Source of the DNA: Thermophilibacter immobilis
GTDB lineage: Bacteria > Actinomycetota > Coriobacteriia > Coriobacteriales > Atopobiaceae
Assembly: GCF_015277515.1 (NCBI RefSeq)
Contig: NZ_CP063767.1
Location: 1,426,001-1,490,000 of the forward strand
Length of the DNA: 64,000 nucleotides
Reading direction: 5' to 3'
Shown here piece by piece: positions 1 through 7,598 of this stretch; the first letter of the stretch is position 1, and the number at the start of each line of letters is the position of its first letter. The translations under genes and the position numbers were made by a program. The notes beneath the pieces are model-generated. The model saw only the letters and a list, made by a program, of their open reading frames with translations, searched no databases and had not been told where the DNA came from.

Positions 1-10
1 GTTGCAGCGG

Positions 11-131
11 TTCTCAGCGTTGGAACACCGCAAGCGCCCCGCCGGGCAAGCCGAGAAGAATGGCACGGGGCGGGTGCGGCACTTCTCGGCGTCGGAACAC
101 GTGAAGCGCCCCACCGGGCAATCATGAGAGA
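11..131. repeat. Two tandem copies of a ~50-bp intergenic repeat
   Basis: Two similar units start at about 11 and 83, a 72-bp period. Each opens with TTCTC(A/G)GCGT(T/C)GGAACAC, contains AAGCGCCCC(G/A)CCGGGCAA and closes with GAGAAG, so its ends are complementary (CTTCTC/GAGAAG) and could form a hairpin. The stretch lies downstream of metK and carries no T-run, so it is not an ordinary terminator. No gene is visible in 1-185. Confidence 0.6.
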
Positions 132-185
132 AGCTCGGCGGGGCACATGCGGCAGTCGCGACGGCAGGAACGCCAGGAGGGTCCC

Positions 186-1451
186 CTACGCCACCCGCGC
201 CTCGGCGACGGCGCGCTTGAGCTCCTCGACGCGGTCGCACCTCTCCCAGGTGAAGTCGGGGTCCTCGCGGCCGAAGTGCCCGTAGGCCGCGGTCTTCTCG
301 AAGATGGGGCGGCGCAGCCTGAGGTCGCGCACGATGGCGCCCGGGCGCAGGTCGAAGACGCGCTCGACCGCGCGCTCGATCGTCTCGTCGTCCACCGCTC
401 CCGTGCCGAAGGTGTCCACCATGATGGACAGCGGGTGCGCGACGCCGATTGCGTAGGCGAGCTCGATCTCGCACTTGTGCGCGAGGCCGGCGGACACCAC
501 GTTCTTGGCCACCCAGCGCGCCGCGTAGGCGGCCGAGCGATCGACCTTGGTGCAGTCCTTGCCCGAGAAGCACCCGCCGCCGTGACGACCCATGCCACCG
601 TAGGTGTCCACGATGATCTTGCGGCCCGTGAGACCCGTGTCGCCCATGGGCCCGCCGACCACGAAGCGCCCGGTGGGGTTTACGTAGATGTCGGCGTCCC
701 TCCAGCGGATGCCCACCTCGTCCAGGACCGGCGCGATCACGTGCTCGATCATGTCGCGCTTGATGACGCCCATGTCTTTGATCTTGTCGGCGTGCTGCGT
801 GGAAACGACGATGGCCGTGACCTCGACGGGGCGGTCGTCCTCGTAGCGCACGGTCACCTGGGTCTTGCCGTCGGGGCGCAGGTAGTCCACCGTGTGGTCC
901 TTGCGCACGGCGGACAGGCGCTCGGAGAGCCGCTGCGCGAGGTAGGCGGGCATGGGCATGAGGACGTCGGTCTCGTCCGAGGCGTAGCCGAACATCATGC
1001 CCTGGTCGCCGGCGCCGATGGCGTCGATGGGGTCCGTCGTGCCGCCGGCCTGCGCGTCGAAGGACTCGTCGACCCCCATGGCGATGTCGGGGCTCTGCTC
1101 GTGGATGAGGTTGAGCACGCCGCAGGTGTCGCAATCGAAGCCGTACTTCGCGCGGTCGTAGCCGATCCGGCGGATGACCTCGCGGGCGATCCTCTGCACG
1201 TCGACGTAGGCAGCCGTGCGAATCTCGCCGGCCACGATCACGGTCCCCGTGGTCACGAAGGTCTCGCAGGCGCAGCGGATGTTGTTCACGCAGGCCGGCA
1301 TGCCCGACGGAGAGACGTAGCCCGCAGACTCGAGCTCGGTCTCCTTGCGGATGATCGCGTCGAGGATGGCGTCGGAGACCTGGTCGCAGATCTTGTCGGG
1401 GTGGCCCTCCGTGACGCTCTCGGAGGTGAAGAAGCGGTTGCGGTGAGACAT
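186..1451 (-). CDS. metK: S-adenosylmethionine synthetase
   Basis: Cytosolic enzyme making S-adenosylmethionine from methionine and ATP. The 421-aa length fits the family. The N-terminus has the [15 protein letters not shown] motif with the catalytic His; [12 protein letters not shown] (about residue 145) and the late phosphate-binding loop GGG-FSGKD-TKVDRS are present. In that loop the usual Ala and Pro are both Cys (CFSGKDC), which is unusual. The ATG follows the TGA of the upstream TetR gene directly (TGA-ATG), and the AGGAAAGG ribosome site lies inside the tetR 3' end, so the two genes are translationally coupled. No SAM riboswitch is visible upstream. Confidence 0.97.
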   Translation of the reverse strand: MSHRNRFFTSESVTEGHPDKICDQVSDAILDAIIRKETELESAGYVSPSGMPACVNNIRCACETFVTTGTVIVAGEIRTAAYVDVQRIAREVIRRIGYDRAKYGFDCDTCGVLNLIHEQSPDIAMGVDESFDAQAGGTTDPIDAIGAGDQGMMFGYASDETDVLMPMPAYLAQRLSERLSAVRKDHTVDYLRPDGKTQVTVRYEDDRPVEVTAIVVSTQHADKIKDMGVIKRDMIEHVIAPVLDEVGIRWRDADIYVNPTGRFVVGGPMGDTGLTGRKIIVDTYGGMGRHGGGCFSGKDCTKVDRSAAYAARWVAKNVVSAGLAHKCEIELAYAIGVAHPLSIMVDTFGTGAVDDETIERAVERVFDLRPGAIVRDLRLRRPIFEKTAAYGHFGREDPDFTWERCDRVEELKRAVAEARVA

Positions 1452-2231
1452 TCATTCATCCTTTCCTGATGGGGGAAGCTCGTGTGTCGTGGGATTCTTA
1501 GCCGAGAAGAGCGTGCGGGCGCGCGCGGTGCCCATGCCCGAGAAGACCAGGTCGAGCATCTCGCGCACGAGGTCGGAGCTCTCGTGCGCCGCAATGTCGG
1601 GCCCGACGTACTCGTAGACCACGAACGATCCGACGATACCCACGGCGCTCAGGCGGCTGTTGGACTCGGCGCGCACGAGCCCCTCCTCCTTGGCCCGCTC
1701 GAACTGGGCCGTGAGGATCGAGATGATGCGCGCGAGGTGCGTCTCGACGCTCGGGAGCACGTCGTGGCCGTCGGCCGCCGACCCGCGCGTCATGGCGAGC
1801 ATGAGGGGGGTCCCGGGACGCAGGCCCTCGACGAGGGTCTGGACGAGGCCGAAGATCGACTCCGCCGAGGAGGGGGCCTTGGCCACGACGCCCTCGACGC
1901 TGTCCACCAGGCCGTCGACCGAGCGATCGAAGACGGAGCGCACGAGCGCGGTCTTGTCGGCGAAATAGTAGTAGAGGGCGCCCTTCGACATCGCGCAGCG
2001 CTCCGAGACCTCGCTCATCTGGAAGTCGGTGCTGCCGTGCTCGACCATGAGCTCGGCGGCGGCGGACATGATCTTCTCGCGGGTGGCCGCACTCTTGCGC
2101 GTCTTGGTGCCCGAGCGCAGGCGCGCGCCCTGGCGGGCCACGGTCTGCTCGATGCTGTCGCGAGCCACCTCGCGCACGCTCTGGACGTCGCTGGCCAGCC
2201 GGGAGGTCACCTTGTCGTCCAAGATGTTCAC
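1452..2231 (-). CDS. TetR/AcrR-family transcriptional regulator
   Basis: DNA-binding regulator of 259 aa. After a basic, low-complexity leader of about 45 residues comes a classic TetR helix-turn-helix: TREKIMSAAAELMVEHG then MSEVSERCAMSKGALYYYFADKTALV (about residues 50-95). The C-terminal ligand-binding half is helical and gives no hint of ligand. The GTG start at 2229-2231 follows a GAGAAGGAC ribosome site. It is co-transcribed with metK and stops immediately before it, so it may respond to methionine or SAM status, but that is inference. The leader is longer than in most TetR proteins; internal starts cannot be excluded. Confidence 0.9.
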   Translation of the reverse strand: MNILDDKVTSRLASDVQSVREVARDSIEQTVARQGARLRSGTKTRKSAATREKIMSAAAELMVEHGSTDFQMSEVSERCAMSKGALYYYFADKTALVRSVFDRSVDGLVDSVEGVVAKAPSSAESIFGLVQTLVEGLRPGTPLMLAMTRGSAADGHDVLPSVETHLARIISILTAQFERAKEEGLVRAESNSRLSAVGIVGSFVVYEYVGPDIAAHESSDLVREMLDLVFSGMGTARARTLFSAKNPTTHELPPSGKDE

Positions 2232-2367
2232 GAGAAGTCCTTCTCTCTTGTTGAGTCGAGGGCGATTCTACCATCCGGGCCGCCTTTTTGAGCGCATTTC
2301 AAAAAAACTGAACAGAGGCGGGGCGAGAAGATCGGGCACGGCGAGCACGCGCGGCGCCCCGGCGGTG

Positions 2368-2398
2368 TTTTCCCTCGCCCTGCCGTCCGCGCTATACT
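2368..2398 (+). promoter_or_regulatory. Probable gltX promoter
   Basis: A TATACT -10 box at 2393-2398 lies 38 bp before the gltX ATG. The best -35 is a weak TTTTCC at 2368-2373 (19-bp spacer). A ribosome site CGAGGAG precedes the ATG. Only the -10 is convincing. Confidence 0.5.
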
Positions 2399-2436
2399 GG
2401 CACGCGTATGTGAAGACGGCACCCCGAGGAGCATCC

Positions 2437-3927
2437 ATGTCCGACAGCACCACCCCCGTCCGCGTGCGCTTCGCGCCCTCCCCCACCGGCAAGCTCCACG
2501 TGGGCGGCGCGCGCACCGCGATCTACAACTGGGCCTTCGCCCGCTCCCATCACGGAACCTTTATCCTGCGCATCGACGACACCGACCCCACGCGCTCGAC
2601 CGAGGAGAACACCCAGATCATCCTGCGCGCCCTGCGCTGGCTGGGCCTGGACTGGGACGAAGGCCCCGAGGTCGGCGGGGACTTTGGCCCCTACGAGCAG
2701 ACCGAGCGCGCCGAGCTCTACCGCGCCGCCGCGCGCAGGCTCTGGGACGAGGGCAGGGCGTACCCGTGCTTCTGCACGCCCGACCAGCTCGCGGCCGACA
2801 AGGCCGCCGCGCAGGAGCGCAAGGACCCCTTCCAGGGCTATCAGCGCCGCTGCCGCGGCCTCGACCCCGCCGAGGCGCGCTCCCGCGTGGAGGCCGGCGA
2901 GCCGTACGTCCTGCGCATCAAGGTGCCGCTCGACCGCGGCGACGTGGTGGTCCACGACGCGGTCCACGGCGACGTGACCTTTGACGCCAAGGAGCTCGAC
3001 GACTTTGTCATCCAGCGCACCGACGGCACGCCCACCTACAACTTCGCCACCGTGGTCGACGACGCCGCCATGCGGATCACGCACGTCATCCGCGGCGACG
3101 ACCACCTCTCCAACACCCCGCGCCAGATCATGGTCTACGAGGCCCTGGGCGCGCCGGTGCCCACCTTCGCGCACCTCTCGATGATCCTGGGCGCGGACGG
3201 CAAGAAGCTCTCCAAGCGCCACGGCGCCACCAACGTGGAGGAGTACCGCGACGCGGGCTACCTCTCCGACGCCTTCGTGAACTACCTGGCGCTTCTGGGG
3301 TGGTCGCTGGACGGCGAGACCACGATCGTGCCGCGCGCGACCCTGGCCGCGCGCTTCTCGCTCGACCACGTCTCCAAGAACCCGGCCACCTTCGACCCGG
3401 ACAAGCTCGACTGGATCAACGCGACCTACCTCAACGCGATGTCCGACGACGAGTTCGCCCGTAAGGTCATGGTCCCCGAGCTCGTGAGCGCGCACCTCAT
3501 GGCCCCCGGCGAGAGGCGCGACCCCGCCTGGCTGCGAGCGCTCGCCCGCGTGGTGAAGCCGCGCACCAAGATGTCCGCCGACGCCGCGCGGGTGGCCGCC
3601 CCCGTCTTTGCCACGGCCGCCACCCTCGCCTACGACGAGAAGTCCGTGGCAAAGGGGCTCGCCAGGCAGGGCGCCGGCGCGATCCTGGACGCCGCGTCCG
3701 AGGCGCTCGGGACCGTGGACGCCGCCGACTGGACGGCCGAGGCCGTGGACACTGCCCTGGAGGCGCTGCCCGAGGAGCTGGGCCTCAAGAAACGCCTGGT
3801 CTTCCAGGCCGTACGCGTGGCCGTGTGCGGCAACCTGGTGAGCCCGCCTCTCGGCGAGACCATGGCGCTCGTGGGCAAAGACGACTGCCTCGCTCGGGTC
3901 GCGCGCGCACGCACGATGGCCCTCTAG
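2437..3927 (+). CDS. gltX: Glutamyl-tRNA synthetase
   Basis: Class I aminoacyl-tRNA synthetase that charges tRNA-Glu (and, in organisms that use GatCAB, tRNA-Gln). The 496-aa length is normal. The HIGH-type signature FAPSPTGKLHVGGART starts around residue 10 and the KMSKS-type motif KKLSKRHG is near residue 255. The C-terminal part has the helical anticodon-binding domain. The ATG at 2437 is chosen because AGGAG sits 6-7 nt upstream and the protein begins right at the family N-terminus; a much longer open frame upstream is not homologous. It is the first rightward gene and is followed by the serine dehydratase gene. Confidence 0.97.
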   Translation: MSDSTTPVRVRFAPSPTGKLHVGGARTAIYNWAFARSHHGTFILRIDDTDPTRSTEENTQIILRALRWLGLDWDEGPEVGGDFGPYEQTERAELYRAAARRLWDEGRAYPCFCTPDQLAADKAAAQERKDPFQGYQRRCRGLDPAEARSRVEAGEPYVLRIKVPLDRGDVVVHDAVHGDVTFDAKELDDFVIQRTDGTPTYNFATVVDDAAMRITHVIRGDDHLSNTPRQIMVYEALGAPVPTFAHLSMILGADGKKLSKRHGATNVEEYRDAGYLSDAFVNYLALLGWSLDGETTIVPRATLAARFSLDHVSKNPATFDPDKLDWINATYLNAMSDDEFARKVMVPELVSAHLMAPGERRDPAWLRALARVVKPRTKMSADAARVAAPVFATAATLAYDEKSVAKGLARQGAGAILDAASEALGTVDAADWTAEAVDTALEALPEELGLKKRLVFQAVRVAVCGNLVSPPLGETMALVGKDDCLARVARARTMAL

Positions 3928-4023
3928 GAAGATTCCGAGGTCGCGCCGCCCGCACGCGCGCTCGTTGGGCGTCGCGACCACATGCACCGAGCATAACCCC
4001 ATCCGTCACCGAAGGGAGACGAC

Positions 4024-5628
4024 GTGTCCTCTACGCCGCAGACGCTTGCCACCACATCGGCCTTCGAGGTCCTGGGGCCCGTGATGGTGGGTCCCTCCTC
4101 CTCGCACACCGCGGGCGCCCTGCGCTGCGCGCGCGTGGCCACCTCGCTCGTGGAGGGCCGCGTGGCGCGCGTGCGCTTCACCCTGTGGAACTCCTTCGCC
4201 CACACGCATCGGGGCCACGGCACCGACCGCGCGCTGGTGGCCGGGGTCCTGGGGCTCGACGCCGACGACGAGCGCATCAGGGACGCCTTCGAGCTCGCCC
4301 GCGAGGCCGGGCTCGACGTGAGCTTCGAGGTAGCCGGCGACGACGCCACGATGCACCCCAACACCGTGGACATCGACCTCGAGGGCACGGACGGCGTCCG
4401 CTGCCAGGTGCGCGGTGAGAGCCTCGGCGGGGCCAGGGTGCGCATCAGCCGCATCAACGGGGTGGGCGTGGACATCACGGGGGCCTACGCCACCCTCTTC
4501 GTGGCGCACGAGGACGTTCCCGGCGCCCTGGCCAGTCTCACGACGCTTCTCGCCGAGGCGAACGTGAACATAGCCCGCTGCCGCACCTATCGCACCGAGC
4601 AGGGCGGGCGGGCCTACACCGTCTTCGAGACCGACGGGGCGCCGGACGCCTCCGTGGTGCCCATGGTGCGCCAGCTGCGCCACGTGAGCTACGCGACGTT
4701 CATCCAGGTGCCGGGCTCGGCCTCCATGCTCTCCCCCGGCGTCACGGCCCCGGAGCTCTTTGACAACGGGGCCCAGCTCCTGGATGCCTGCGAGGCGCGC
4801 GGCACGTCCATCGGGGCGCTCATGCGCCTGCGTGAGACGCAGCTCACGGGGGCCGCGCGCGCCGACGAGGCCATGGCCCGCGTGCTCGAGGTCATGCGAC
4901 GAGAGACGAGCGAGCCGATCGCACGGCCGCAGCGCTCCCTAGGCGGCTTCATCGGGGGCGAGGCGCGGCGCGTGAACGCGGCCGCGGCGACCCTCGCGCC
5001 GGCGCTCATGGGGTTTGCCCAGACGGACGCCGTGGCGCGCGCGATGGCCGTCCTGGAGCGCTCGGCCGCCATGGGCGTCATCGTGGCCGCCCCCACGGCG
5101 GGCGCCTCAGGCGTGGTGCCGGGCTGCGTGCTCGCCTGCGCCGACGCGCTCGGGGCGAATGACGACGCCGCAGCTGCGGCCCTGTGGTGCGCGGCGGCCG
5201 TAGGGCTCAACATCCAGACCTCGGCCTCGGTGGCCGGGGCCGAGGGCGGCTGCCAGGCCGAGGTGGGCAGCGCGGCGGCCATGGCGGCCGCGGCCCTGGT
5301 CGAGCTCATGGGCGGGACGCCCGCCGAGGCCCTGACCGCGAGCTCACTGGCGCTCTCCAATTTGCTCGGCCTGGTCTGCGACCCGGTGGGCGGCCTCGTG
5401 GAGGTGCCCTGCCAGGCGAGAAACGCTATCGGCGTGGCGGCGGCCTTCTCGTCCGCGCAGCTCGCGCTGTCCGGTGTGGGCTCGCTCGTGCCGTTCGACG
5501 AGGTCGTGCGCACCATGGCCGAGGTGGGCCACGCGATGCCGGCGTCCCTGCGCGAGACCGCCCGCGGTGGCCTCGCGGTCGCGCCCTCCGCGCGCGCCGC
5601 CTGCGCGGCGTGTAACGCCTGCGGGTAG
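4024..5628 (+). CDS. sdaA: L-serine ammonia-lyase, iron-sulfur dependent, single chain
   Basis: Converts L-serine to pyruvate and ammonia. One 534-aa chain carries the beta domain first (EVLGPVMVGPSSSHTAGA, residues ~14-31), an ACT-like segment (~155-225) and then the alpha domain (~300-534). Alpha-domain motifs include APTAGASGVVPG, GAEGGCQAEVGSA, CDPVGG and VPCQARN; the three Cys (about 408, 452, 461) match the expected 4Fe-4S ligands. GTG start at 4024 after GAAGGGAG. The internal ACT segment suggests allosteric control by serine, as known for this enzyme type. The extreme C-terminus is Cys-rich (RAACAACNACG), an oddity. Confidence 0.94.
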   Translation: MSSTPQTLATTSAFEVLGPVMVGPSSSHTAGALRCARVATSLVEGRVARVRFTLWNSFAHTHRGHGTDRALVAGVLGLDADDERIRDAFELAREAGLDVSFEVAGDDATMHPNTVDIDLEGTDGVRCQVRGESLGGARVRISRINGVGVDITGAYATLFVAHEDVPGALASLTTLLAEANVNIARCRTYRTEQGGRAYTVFETDGAPDASVVPMVRQLRHVSYATFIQVPGSASMLSPGVTAPELFDNGAQLLDACEARGTSIGALMRLRETQLTGAARADEAMARVLEVMRRETSEPIARPQRSLGGFIGGEARRVNAAAATLAPALMGFAQTDAVARAMAVLERSAAMGVIVAAPTAGASGVVPGCVLACADALGANDDAAAAALWCAAAVGLNIQTSASVAGAEGGCQAEVGSAAAMAAAALVELMGGTPAEALTASSLALSNLLGLVCDPVGGLVEVPCQARNAIGVAAAFSSAQLALSGVGSLVPFDEVVRTMAEVGHAMPASLRETARGGLAVAPSARAACAACNACG

Positions 5629-5801
5629 GGCGGCGAGGCAGAGGTCGCTCCGAGGGGCGCCCTTCTCGCCGGCCCTGGCGTTGGCTGCTCATGAATCCGC
5701 CCCTGTGGCACGATTTTGTCGAGTTTGCTCAAGAACCCTGGGGTAGGGCAGTCGCCAGACAGCTCTCCACTGCCCCAGCGGCGGATTCACGGCGCTTCCC
5801 G

Positions 5802-6322
5802 CGCTGAGGCAGCGAAGCGGCACATTCTGACGATGACATGCTCGAGGATCTCGAGGAGATACTCCTGGGAGCGGGTGTCATCCTCCAGTTCGTGGATCCG
5901 CCAAAGGGATTGCCCCTATACGGCATTACTCGATGGATTGACAACAGAGTGCCGCTCATCCAGCAGACGGGATGTCGGAAAACCGATGGCTATCTCATCT
6001 GGACGCTCTTCCACGAAATCGGGCACGTGCTCAACGACGGTCACGGCGCCGTACTACTTGACTTCACCAATGGGACAGAGAGCAGCACCGATGAACGGGA
6101 AAAGCCGCGAACAGCTTCGCCAAGGAAGAGCTCTTCGAATCATCCGGGCTTGGCAACTTCCATGGCCTAACACGAGTGGATGACATCAGGGGGGGCGGCC
6201 GAGGCCGCTGGGGTATGTCCCGGAGTTGCCGTTAAGGAGATGCACCGCAAGCAGATGCTAGAGCACAGCTGGCGTAATGACCTCATGCAGAAGATAAAGA
6301 TTCCCCTGGAGGCCATCTGCTA
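5802..6322 (+). pseudogene. Frameshifted ImmA/IrrE-type (HEXXH) peptidase remnant
   Basis: Three reading frames together rebuild the C-terminal part of an ImmA/IrrE-domain protein like those fused to HigA-type antitoxins. Frame of 5838: ...GVILQFVDPP..., then TLFHEIGHVLNDG, the zinc-binding HEXXH motif. Around 6098-6104 (GGGAAAAG) the homology moves to the next frame: AANSFAKEELFESSGLG. At the G7 run near 6186-6193 it moves again: AAEAAGVCPGVAVKEMHRKQ, ending at TAG 6320-6322. An AEAAKRHI segment in a different frame at 5803-5825 suggests further decay at the N-terminus; no helix-turn-helix half remains. Both clear frameshifts are in homopolymers, so sequencing error must be excluded. Base composition is lower in GC than neighbours, which suggests acquired DNA. 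Confidence 0.75.
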
Positions 6323-6648
6323 GCTCAAAAGAAAAACGTCCCATGCTTCCACCAAGATATGGCCTGGGACGAGGCCAGTCAGCCAACGATTGGAAGCGTG
6401 ATCATTGAGCCACGCAGGAAAAGAAACGCCCAAACCGACGCGACCCGACCATCGCGATGACCCATGCCGACCGGACGCTCAGAATTCTAGAGGATGGCAT
6501 CCAGCACCTTCCATGGAAAGCTTCTCGGTCGTGCCCGTCAACAAGCCCAATCGCTTCGTACTGCCTCATCAACGATGACGGGTAGTCCATGTGGAGATAC
6601 CATGGGCCAGCGGCCAAAACGCGTTCTCCGAGAGTCCCGATTTGGCAC
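6323..6648. other. Gene-free stretch next to the tRNA operon
   Basis: This lower-GC stretch follows the ImmA/IrrE remnant. I see no supported gene. A leftward open frame across it begins inside the tRNA gene and shows no family I recognise; it may be further debris of an inserted element. Confidence 0.4.
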
Positions 6649-6687
6649 AAAAAATCGGCGGACGCCCAGCTAGTGGGCAGTCCGCCG
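6649..6687 (-). terminator. Intrinsic terminator of the tRNA operon
   Basis: Leftward hairpin with stem CGGCGGAC/GTCCGCCG extended by TGGGC/GCCCA across a one-base bulge, loop CTAGC, followed on the minus strand by six T (6649-6654). It lies 11 bp past the last tRNA-Glu. Confidence 0.85.
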
Positions 6688-6697
6688 AATTCAAAGT

Positions 6698-6774
6698 TGG
6701 TAGCCCGTACCAGATTCGAACTGGTGATCTCCGCCTTGAGAGGGCGGCGTCCTAAACCGCTAGACGAACGGGCC
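6698..6774 (-). tRNA. tRNA-Glu (CUC), second copy
   Basis: Folds as a full cloverleaf on the minus strand: acceptor GGCCCGT/ACGGGCT, anticodon arm CCGCC-CTCTCAA-GGCGG giving anticodon CUC, T arm with GTTCGAATC, discriminator A and an encoded CCA at 6698-6700. Identical over its whole length to the copy at 6784-6860, nine bases away. Confidence 0.95.
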
Positions 6775-6783
6775 AAAGCGCAT

Positions 6784-6860
6784 TGGTAGCCCGTACCAGA
6801 TTCGAACTGGTGATCTCCGCCTTGAGAGGGCGGCGTCCTAAACCGCTAGACGAACGGGCC
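6784..6860 (-). tRNA. tRNA-Glu (CUC), first copy
   Basis: Same sequence and fold as the copy at 6698-6774, including encoded CCA. It is transcribed after tRNA-Gln and before the second tRNA-Glu. No tRNA-Glu(UUC) is present in the window. Confidence 0.95.
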
Positions 6861-6880
6861 ACATATGCGATTGTGGGCAC

Positions 6881-6954
6881 TGGCTGGGATGGAGAGAGTC
6901 GAACTCCCGTTGACGGAACCAGAATCCGCTGTCCTACCACTAGACGACATCCCA
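6881..6954 (-). tRNA. tRNA-Gln (CUG)
   Basis: Minus-strand cloverleaf: acceptor TGGGATG/CATCCCA, anticodon arm GCGGA-TTCTGGT-TCCGT giving anticodon CUG, T arm with GTTCGACTC, discriminator G and encoded CCA. It is the promoter-proximal gene of the three-tRNA operon. Confidence 0.95.
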
Positions 6955-6988
6955 AAAACTGCCCTCACGCTTCTCAGCGCGAGGAAAC

Positions 6989-7016
6989 AGTATACAGGAC
7001 TCGTCTGCGCGCGCAA
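6989..7016 (-). promoter_or_regulatory. Promoter of the tRNA-Gln/Glu/Glu operon
   Basis: Minus-strand TTGCGC (7011-7016) and TATACT (6989-6994) are separated by 16 bp. The start would fall about 30 bp before tRNA-Gln, with a small hairpin (CCTC.CGC-TTCTCA-GCG.GAGG, around 6963-6984) at the 5' end of the transcript. Confidence 0.7.
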
Positions 7017-7093
7017 GGGGAATTGAGCATAATGTGAAGCGCGCCCTTCTCTTTTGTGGTTGGTCGCGCTAACTGACTTCGTGCACGTCAAGA

Positions 7094-7125
7094 GGGCGGC
7101 CCCAGCTCCTTCGCCAAGGCCGCCC
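7094..7125 (-). terminator. Hairpin downstream of the Ala/Lys repeat gene
   Basis: Stem GGGCGGCC (7094-7101) pairs with GGCCGCCC (7118-7125), 34 bp past the stop of the leftward gene at 7159. The minus-strand tail has only TCTT, so termination efficiency is doubtful. Confidence 0.5.
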
Positions 7126-7158
7126 CCCACGAGTCGGTGATGCCAAGACCAGTTGCGG

Positions 7159-7494
7159 CTAGTCCACCGCGTCCTTGGCCTTGTCAGCAGCCTCCTTCGC
7201 CCCGCGCTTCGCCTCGCCCGCGGCCTTCTTGGCGCCGCGCTTGGCGTCGCCCGCCGCTTCCTTCGCCCCGCGCTTGACGTCGCCGGCGACCTCCTTGGCC
7301 TTGTTCTTGGCGTCGTCGACCTTATCATCGGCACCATCGAGCACATCCTGGGCGGCTTCCTTCGCCGCCACGGCGACGTCCTTGGCCTTCTCGCCAGCGT
7401 CAACGACGGCGTCCTTGGCCGCCTCGCCCGCGTCGGCGGCTGCGTCCTTGACGGCTTCTGCCACATTGGCAAACTTATCCTTGAGGTCTGACAT
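7159..7494 (-). CDS. Ala/Lys-rich helical repeat protein (LEA/YtxH-like)
   Basis: Small 111-aa protein starting MSDLKDKFANVAEAV after a good GAAGGGAG ribosome site; the ATG at 7492-7494 is chosen over longer in-frame starts for this reason. It is nearly all 7- and 11-residue-type repeats of Ala, Lys, Asp and Gly: VKDAAADAG, AKDAVVDAG, KAKDVAVAAK, then four near-identical KRGAKEAAGDA-type units (about residues 70-108). This predicts one long amphipathic, highly charged helix with no membrane segment, as in group-3/4 LEA and related stress proteins. A role in desiccation or stress protection, or in binding nucleic acid, is inference only. It has its own ribosome site and a hairpin downstream. 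Confidence 0.8.
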   Translation of the reverse strand: MSDLKDKFANVAEAVKDAAADAGEAAKDAVVDAGEKAKDVAVAAKEAAQDVLDGADDKVDDAKNKAKEVAGDVKRGAKEAAGDAKRGAKKAAGEAKRGAKEAADKAKDAVD

Positions 7495-7598
7495 GAACGC
7501 TCCCTTCGTCGGTGAACAACATGCCCCTTGTATACCCAGGCGGTAGCATTTCTTGCATGGCCCGCCCCGAGTGGCTCGGGACATATGGTAGACGCTTC

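Noticed and set aside
1-185. SAM riboswitch or terminator around metK
   Set aside because: metK is preceded directly by tetR with no leader, and no riboswitch core or T-run is seen downstream.
147-1469. Long rightward open frame opposite metK, and similar long frames opposite pepC (9129-12248), the mur genes (26251-29040) and the PTS genes (45258-48050)
   Set aside because: They are mirror images of real genes in a GC-rich genome; the proteins are low-complexity His/Arg/Gly-rich and match no family.
6402-6640. Leftward frame reading WYLHMDYPSSLMRQYEAIGL
   Set aside because: It begins inside a tRNA gene, has no ribosome site and no recognisable family; too weak to call even as a pseudogene.
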